Assembly: GCA_963971405.1 (NCBI GenBank) | Contig: OZ020486.1 | Location: 5,146,001-5,210,000 of the forward strand | Source of the DNA: Psococerastis gibbosa | Taxonomy: Eukaryota > Arthropoda > Insecta > Psocodea > Psocidae | Direction: 5' to 3' | Length of the DNA stretch: 64,000 bases | In this document: positions 56,525-64,000 of the stretch, in pieces | How the letters are laid out: every line of letters starts with the position of its first letter | How positions within the stretch are numbered: position 1 is the first letter of the stretch | Translations under genes and position numbers: made by a program | The notes under the pieces: generated by a model | The model's database searches: none | What the model saw: the letters and a program-made list of their open reading frames with translations, nothing else | What the model was told of the DNA's origin: nothing

Positions 56525-57382
56525 CAGTAGTTCCCAAACTGTACACCGCGGTGCCCTAACTATAAGGCACCGCGACAACTTGCTAGGGGCACCGCGGCGC
56601 CATGGGATAAATTTAATTCCAATGTTAGAATTTAGACTAGGTGAAACATTAATAATCGATAATTTAAAAATATAAAAGTATTTTCTTTTTCTCTTAATCT
56701 TTGCCTCTAAAATCAAAGTGTTACTGCACTCAAAATGCGTAAAACCCCAATATCACAGCCCTATTTTATCAAAAATTTCACCCGCGGGCGACCCCCGGGC
56801 CCCCCCACCCTCGTTCGCAATTATACTATTTGCCTGTAAAATGATGTTATTGCTGCTATCAAAATGCTTAAAATCAGACTAATTTATTTCAGGTCTGTTT
56901 TCTCCAAACTTCTCCCCCGTCTCCCCCGTGGGAGACCCCCTTCATATCTCCCGAACCCTCTGGCTCCTGCGCTAAGGACACTAAGAACATTAATTTAAAA
57001 GCTGCATACGTCCATGAGGCTCGTAAATCCCATTAAAATTTGATAAAATTAAATGGTTTTGTGACAATATAGTTCTGTGAGAATAGAAATAATTATACTC
57101 TCCAACTTGCAAATGCAGTTTAGTGTAAGAAAGGGCCATTGGCGCTATCTACGCTGTTGAATAACGACGATTTGTTGTTATTTTTATTATTATTTAAGCC
57201 CAAGTTCATGATATCGAGGTGTTACAAGTATTTAGGATAGGTTCAAAAAGGTAGGGTCGGTAGGATTTGTTCGTATGTAGACCTACATGTACAATAAAGA
57301 ATATATGCATTCGGGCCATGCTGGGCACCGCTTACTAAATTCCTGTAAAAAAGGGCACCGCCTTCAAAAAAGAGAACCACTG
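56525..57382. mobile_element. hAT element with CAGTGGTTCTC-type ends
   Basis: Left end CAGTAGTTCCCAAACTG and right end AGAGAACCACTG, each followed inward by GGTGCCC/GGGCACC. Flanks share ATATA only. A family M module with C runs (56720-56960) is nested inside. No transposase frame. Confidence 0.65.
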
Positions 57383-59499
57383 ATATACTGTAGGCTAATA
57401 GCTTAGAAGCTTACACTGCAATACACATTCAAAATTCTTACTCTCACCCTATTATCCCAGTAAGGCTGCATTTATTGTCATTACGTTAAAAAGTATAGGC
57501 TAGTATGCCATATCCATAGATGCTGTCTTACATTTTTTTCACGACGAACAGTACCGTACTTCGAAAAGGGTGAAATTCTCTAAGCTAGTGTATTTTTGCT
57601 AGGCTAGGGTGTAAAAAAAGAGTGAAATTTGATTTTTCTAATTTTACTGCAACCTTATAAATAGGTCTACAATGGCACCGCTAACAATTAAGGTAAACTT
57701 TTTGAAACTTTGCTATTAGGTATACGGCCATTGAAATAGGCTATACTGACATTAATAATGCTGGAATTGCAATTGTTTCAGATACTTGGATTGTCATTTT
57801 AGAGCTAGAATGGAGGACTTCAGGCGGCAAGGAAGACCACGGAACCTGTGGAGAGACGAAGTGGAATGTCAAAAGATTTCAGTTGCGGCTATTTTTATTG
57901 TATTGTAGAAACCATCAGACCAAAGTTTTGAGTAAAATATTGGATAGGACTACTGAAATTGTAAAAAATATTATTGTTATTAGCCAATGCGGTATACCGA
58001 ATGAAAACTAATGTATAATTAAACTACAAATAAAATTTGCGCGCCATGAACAATTACCCGAAGGGTGTATTAACTTTAAACAAGTTATATTATGAGACTT
58101 CTGAGTTGCTTAAGACTAGCCATTACCCCGTAGAATAAAATTAAGCAGGCATCCAATGCCTTGCCCAGGAATTTGGAAAGGGAGATCTGTCAATAGTACA
58201 ATACTTATACGAAATGTTGTAAAATTATAGCCTATGTAGTCAAGTTTCAAGTATAAGTAACTGATACACGTGTTAAATTTCTAACAATGTTTAATTTCTA
58301 ACAAATGAAGATTTGTATAACCAAACACGAGGGCCCGATGCCCGATGGTGCCCCTGGAGAAATTGTTTGAACAAAGTGGCCTGAAATATTTTTGTACGCT
58401 TTTTTTGAAAGAGGAATGGGGATACACAGCCATCACCATTTCTTTGTGTAACCTGTTTACTCTAAGTTATTTTGAACAAACTGTTATCCGTAGCGCATTG
58501 GGCCCGTCTAAAACAGTTCACTTATATCTTCCTGCTAGGTACTTTTTTTTCTATGTTAATAAGTTGAGAAGTGGGTTAAATTATACATCATGCATTAAAA
58601 TCAGTTAATTGTAAGAGTGGGCGGAAATGACGAAAATGCGCTCATAATGAAATTAAAAATAATGTTATTTCTTTCTAAAATGGCATAGCCTACTTTGTGT
58701 ACTAGGTGAACGCAATAACGTAAGAGCTGGCCAATACTGCCGTGCTAAGCTACAAGACCCTGATCTATTTTCCATTTTATATTTTGGCATCTTTTAATTC
58801 CGATGAGGTATACACATCTTTCCAAAGCGCAATAGTAGGCCATAAATAAAATTATTTCCTGACACATTCGACAATTTGTGTTTCCCCTAACATGAGTATC
58901 AGATTGTTAATGTTGAAAGAATACATTATGAATCAAAAACAACGCATAGACACCTTATGTTTGAGACCGGGAAAACATTCAAGCGTTTAAATTAAGAGTC
59001 ATTAAGCTAAACCGCTGATTATTATTGAAGCAATCATAATTTAAAACCAACTCTTGACAAAACTTTTATAAATAAATCAGATATTTTCATTTCAAATAGA
59101 ATGACCGATACATGGGGCTTCTTTCTCATTTAACGTGGTTATAGTTGAGTTAGCGCATTCTCCTCTACTTCGACATTGCATTAAAAAATCATGGGTAATA
59201 TCGAAAGTTAGTGTGTTCACTGTTCAGTCCATATCTCGCAGCAGGAAATTGTACAAAAATTCAGTCAACGTACCCTAACTCCATTTTCTTATAAAAAAAA
59301 ACAGTACATTCATGATTAAAAAACTATTTCCACCAACCAAAAGTCCTCTCAAGTGTCAAATCCATGATTCATATTAACAAAAACGTTTTTTTCGTTTTTA
59401 TGGTTAGTGTTAGGTTAAGTTTAGCACGGCAGAATAGGCCTAGGTAAATCTTTTTTGCTGCAGTAATTTTTTTTATAATGAGCTGTTTAGCCAACAGTA
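57383..59499. other. Nothing firm
   Basis: MEDFRRQGRPRNLWRDEVEC at about 57811-57870 resembles a LINE C-terminus but is isolated. Confidence 0.35.
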
Positions 59500-60071
59500 T
59501 AATCTATGTAATTGTCTTTAACATGTAAAGTTGAAAGTGTTTTTGGGTACCCTATCAAGTCTAACTTAGCCAGACTAGCTTTTAACATAAAGTCAAAGAT
59601 ATTCGAAGCTAACAACATCGACTTGGAAATAAGGAAAAGACTTCTCAAAACTCTAGTGTGGAGTGTGCTCTTGTACGGAAGTGAGACATGGTGCATTTAC
59701 GAACATGAAAAAAAAAGCTGGAAGCCTTTGAGTTGTGTTGATACAGAAGAATCATGAAAATCCCATGGAGAAACCACATAACCAACGAAGAAGTGCTCCA
59801 TAGAATAAACGAAAAAAGAGCTATTATGGCCACCATTTCAACAACAAGAGGCAAATGGATGGGGCATATTCTGAGACACGAAGGGCTCCTCAAGAGCATC
59901 ATTGAGGGTATGGTTGAAGGCACCAACTCAAGAGGACGAAAGAGGAAGGAGTACCTAGAAGATGTCATGAAGGACCTAGGGTGCGCCACCTACAAAGAAC
60001 TAAAAAGGACCGCACAAAACAGACAAGAGTGGAGGAGAAAAATAAAACATTCGCTGCAAACCAATCCTTAG
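59500..60071 (+). pseudogene. LINE ORF2 C-terminal region (RTE-like)
   Basis: RT thumb block EIRKRLLKTLVWSVLLYGSE, a shift at an A8 run near 59715, a stop codon, then from 59754 MKIPWRNHITNEEVLHRINE, GKWMGHILRHEG, RGRKRKEYLEDVMKDLG and W+RKIK to TAG at 60071. This pattern is typical of RTE-type ORF2 ends. 5'-truncated. Confidence 0.75.
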
Positions 60072-61059
60072 ATTGAAACTCAAGAATCAAGTCTCCTGAA
60101 AAAAATCGTGTCAGACTTTTATGCGGCCGTCACAGAACGAGTGTATTTTTGTAAGGTGTATGATATGCTTTCTACCCACCTTTGCCTGATGATATATCTT
60201 GTTATTCTTGTTTCTGTTCAGTGTATTTTTAGGTTGCTCAAATTGAACTTATGTAGGCCACCTTACGCTCTGGTATAGGTAGGTCCAGTCAAAACAACAA
60301 ACATACAGTAAGTTACAATATAATATACCGCAGAATTATAAGAATGCATTTTTGCACTATTTACAGTATCTATGGCGAACAAGGGGAATTTAAGAATATA
60401 TTTGAATAGAAAAAAACAGCAGTAGTGAGGGTAATGTTAACAAAGAGGCTACTTGACAATGTTTGAAAATCTATTTTATCCCCTTAAAATTATTTTTTTA
60501 ATAAAAATGTCATTGTTAGTAGTAGGGAAAAGAAAGATTTCTTTCCATGAATTTAAATTTGTTTGTTAAAATGGGTGAAAAATGACAGTAGAATGTAACT
60601 TCATGTATAGTGATGCCGCGATTAGCAGTACTCGTATTATTATAAGTAGTAATCGGATGTCTGTTGGCGTTCTGGCTTTTGTAATCGACAGCTAAGACAC
60701 TCATATTTATTTATTTAATTCATGAACAATACAAAACGTATTGTATTATTATTAACCTATATTGCAATTTTAAACTTTAAAGTTTAAACTTTTAAACATC
60801 TTCATTATGTCATATGTTTTACCAACACTGGTATAGCCTACCTTTAATAATTTATTGTCAAATAGAAAAAAAAATACCGAAATATTTGTTGTGGCATGCG
60901 TATTTCTCGTACCTGCTATGTAAGAACTTATACTGCTGTATATACTGTAAGTAAGATTTATTTCAGTATTTCAGGTTCTATTTATTTGTATATATTGAAT
61001 ATTAAAATGTCATGTAGGCTTAATCTGTTTTAGGGAGATTTATCTAGCCTACCTATTGA
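60072..61059. other. Nothing recognised
   Basis: AT-rich, no supported frame. Confidence 0.4.
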
Positions 61060-61500
61060 GATGGCGACCAATGTTCGGCAACTTTCCAAAAATATCATCA
61101 CAACTTTTCATTTCATGACCCCCTGAGCCTAAAACCACCCTCCGTCCAAAATGTTATATAGGCTACAGTATATATATAATATGTACTGTATATGTATGTT
61201 TAGGTAACACTCTAACTTCCGAAAATATTATCTGACTTTGATGAAACTTGGCACAAAAATTGATCCCACAAATTTCTTGATAGATTTCGTTAACCAGCTA
61301 CAGTAGATCCACTATTAAGTTACAAGATGGTGGCCGATTGAAACCTCATATAATTCATATCTCAGTTAATTGGTCGCAAAGGAATGAACTAAAATCTGAC
61401 AGCAACTCGTATTATTATCTACGATAATGGTTATCAACACTTTTTACGACAAATCAACGATTTCAAGATGACTTCCATTCAAAGTAAAAATAATTTAATG
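61060..61500 (-). repeat. Dispersed repeat family G, copy 2
   Basis: Reverse-orientation match of 12440-13000; shared TATCTACGATAATG, AAATCAACGATTTCAAGATG and ATTTCATGACCCCCTG-like blocks. Confidence 0.5.
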
Positions 61501-62065
61501 AGTAAAAGTTCGTAGTCGTCATTGTTTGGAACACAAGAGTGTTTATGTTGTGGTCGGGAAAATAATGAAGTACTTTTAATTTTTTATTGCATACATAGCG
61601 TAGTAGGTAGCGTAGACGAAAAGCAGGGTCTGCGGAATCTCACTACTCCTGATCGGCCAGAGCCGAAAGGGATTTTTTATTGCATACCGTAATAAAACCA
61701 TATTTCAACAGTTTTTTGTAGTTATTGCATGACCATCTGCATGACAGGATTAAGGCAGGCTCGGAAAGCGATTAGAATAGGTACACATTATAGTCAAGAG
61801 AGGGTCATACTAGCAGCATAATATGATTAAAATAGCATCGCGAGTCGCTCATAATTGAAGACCCTATCGTAACGAAGCATAACCCTGATGGGACCCCCAC
61901 CAGAAGCGTTACGCAATTTATGGATGCTCCCTAAAATGAAAACCTGATATATCCCAAGTATATTCCCGGTATGGAGTTATGAAACATTATAAGAAGACAA
62001 CATTACAGGCATGTTTTGGCTTAGGATTAGACTGCCATGATCCAAAATCGTGCGACAGCCCTTGT

Positions 62066-62430
62066 TTAAAAAAAAATGTAAGAAGAGAGGGCAGTGTCGC
62101 CACCTGGTGGTTGAGATGAGAAGCTCGGCGTTGCAATGACCAAAATTTGCATAAACAGCGATGTGTTGTCTGTATTCGATTTATTGTAAGAAAAGAGACT
62201 TGTCTGGCGATGCAACGCCCGATATTTCAATTTTGGCGATGTACTTGTCAGCGAGGTAATGACCGGCGATGCAGTGACCGAAATTTGCATAAAGGCGATG
62301 CCTTGTCCATGTTAGGTTTAATGTAAGAAGAGAGATTTGTCTGGCGATGCTCTGTCACGCGAGGAAGTGCCCGGCGATGTACTGTCCAGCGATGTAATGC
62401 CCGGCGAGGTAATGTCACTGTCTCGTATTT
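62066..62430 (-). repeat. 15-bp-period minisatellite element (family Q), copy 2
   Basis: Near-identical inverted copy of 43438-43790, 18.6 kb away. Confidence 0.7.
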
Positions 62431-62824
62431 AGCTGTGGCTTGTGAGTGCCGAGAATCTGGTGAATGTCGCGGTAGCGCCTGAGAATCACAGAATGACCAG
62501 GGGTCAAGAAGTAGTAACTACTTACAAACTTTCCAGTTTGCAAAGAGCCACTAAAAAAATTGAAGTTGCCTACACAATAAGTGACAAGTAATTGGTCATT
62601 TAGCATTCATAGCATAGGTATCTTACAAATGTAAAATAAAATTTAAATTTAATATTGTATTAGTAAATATCATTTTTTTTTTTTTTTTTGTGTAATTCGG
62701 GGGAAGTATCTGAAGGATACAGATATGGCAAAATTAATAAAAACGCGGTCAAAAATGTTACAATTTATAGTTTTATTATGCATATCACTTCAATTAAACT
62801 AATAGTCTGCCCTTTGTTTTGCAG

Positions 62825-63122
62825 CGCTTTTTTTATCTACTGCAGCAGGTTTCGACATGCTCTGACGGGAATTATCTCTCATGTCTTCTTCACTACAAGC
62901 CACAGTGGGTCCCTGTTCGAAATTTTTAAAATAGATAAACGGCTCTTCAGGCCATTGCACAAGTTTTTGAATGCGTTGAGGCCGGGTGACTGCGCTGATT
63001 TCGGTAAAACATCGACTCAGCTGTCACAAACCACGACTTCACCAGTTTGGAAATGTCCAAGTTTGGTGCCACTATCTCCAATTGTGCAGGAGAAAATAGG
63101 GAAAAAATTATTTTTGCCATAA
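62825..63122 (+). CDS. Possible terminal exon, unidentified
   Basis: TTTGTTTTGCAG precedes 62825. An open frame runs about 99 codons to TAA at 63122 (FRHALTGIISHVFFTT, FKIDKRLFRPLHKFLNALRP). AATAAA-type sequence follows at about 63262. No domain or partner exon recognised. Confidence 0.25.
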
Positions 63123-64000
63123 CTGTATATTACTGTACCGTACTAAGCAGTTACTAATGGAATGACAAGGATAGATTGTAATTACTCTTGTGGCGTTCGA
63201 TACGAGTAATAAAATTAGTGCCATGTAGTTCATCAAGTTCTGTTCATCTGTTCATAACTGTAAATAAATAAATTCAGTACGCTGTTTAAAAACGCAGCCA
63301 ATGCAAAGAGCACTACCAAGTCAAAGAGTTACTTTCGAACGGGCAACCTGTTTAAGGAATTGCCACGCAAAATGAATCGATAGGCCAGGTGATCAATTGA
63401 TAAAAAATAAAACTAGGCAGTCAACATTGGTCCGGGGTATTGGTATCCAAAGTGTCTCATGCCGCATTCTAGAATTCATTCATGCCCTGAGGCAAGCATC
63501 ATACCAGGCACAATATTTAATTATTTTGTTGGGACTTTCGCCTAAGTGTTCCTCGTGGGAAGACTCTAACTGAAGTTGGCTGGACTTAACCTCACAAATT
63601 TTGTGACTTGTAATGCATACATGATTTCCATGCTACGAAACAATGGCGCAAACGAGACCATTTGGTCCCTCACTCGGCAATAGGCATTGCCCTTTTTTGA
63701 ATTATAAAAGGTGTATTTGCATTTACCGAGACTAGGACCGAGTCTCTGAGATACCCAACCAACATGGCACCTGCACGTACCAGTGACAATCCTTACACAT
63801 AAGGCCAGGCTCACAGATCATCTCGATTTACAGAATAAATAAAAATCTACTTATTACCAATATTTAACAAGCTTTCTGAAGCCATTAGGGATTGAAATAA
63901 GGTAAACCTTATGCAAACTCAACACCTTCATGATTTCACGTACAATAAACGGCATGGTAATGATGCACTGTAAAAACATAGACAACTATATTATACTGGA
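63123..64000. other. Nothing recognised
   Basis: No supported frame or repeat; an open minus frame at 63566-63814 has no recognisable motif. Confidence 0.4.

Overview
This is a eukaryotic (animal) genomic window: AT-rich, with genes split by GT-AG introns and a dense mix of DNA transposons, LINEs, SINEs and one LTR retrotransposon. The only conserved host gene I can name with confidence is the 5' half of a KDM5/Lid-type histone H3K4 demethylase gene. Its sequence and the repeat types suggest an invertebrate metazoan, but the species cannot be fixed from this window. Layout: (1) 1-14 kb. KDM5 lies on the minus strand. Six exons at 13636-13506, 12358-12070, 8261-7834, 5630-5464, 3711-3517 and 1551-1339 have mutually consistent splice phases. 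They encode about 474 residues: JmjN, ARID, an acidic linker, PHD1 and the lead-in to JmjC, which lies off the left edge. Its introns carry a tRNA-like SINE family (two copies with clear target-site duplications), several LINE tails, and a Tc1 element inserted inside a LINE. (2) 14.9-19 kb. A foldback element is followed by an apparently intact 3.36 kb pogo-superfamily transposon, with TA duplications, inverted ends, a short 5' exon plus a long exon, and an 814-residue transposase. (3) 20-21.3 kb. A minus-strand SF1 (UPF1-like) helicase C-terminus runs into a PARP catalytic domain. The junction has a one-base frameshift, and the upstream end is cut off where LINE-like sequence starts. (4) 21.3-35.8 kb. 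Mostly repeats: LINE fragments, inverted dispersed repeats, a tRNA-like sequence, the first of the G-run hAT-like MITEs, and a few unproven exon candidates. (5) 35.85-40.78 kb. A complete Ty3/gypsy-type LTR retrotransposon on the minus strand, with identical 156-bp LTRs, a 5-bp duplication and one intact Gag-Pol frame. (6) 41.5-47.5 kb. Two palindromic MITEs, a 15-bp-period minisatellite repeated in inverse orientation at 62 kb, and a speculative three-exon small gene (44.07, 46.23 and 56.13 kb). (7) 47.7-57.4 kb. A cluster of hAT-like MITEs with long G or C runs and a shared internal module. (8) 57.4-64 kb. A decayed LINE 3' end and dispersed repeats. How it works together: KDM5 is the only part with a known cellular pathway (chromatin demethylation). 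The rest is a record of successive transposition. The pogo and gypsy elements look youngest and may still be competent. The helicase-PARP architecture is the most unusual protein-level observation.
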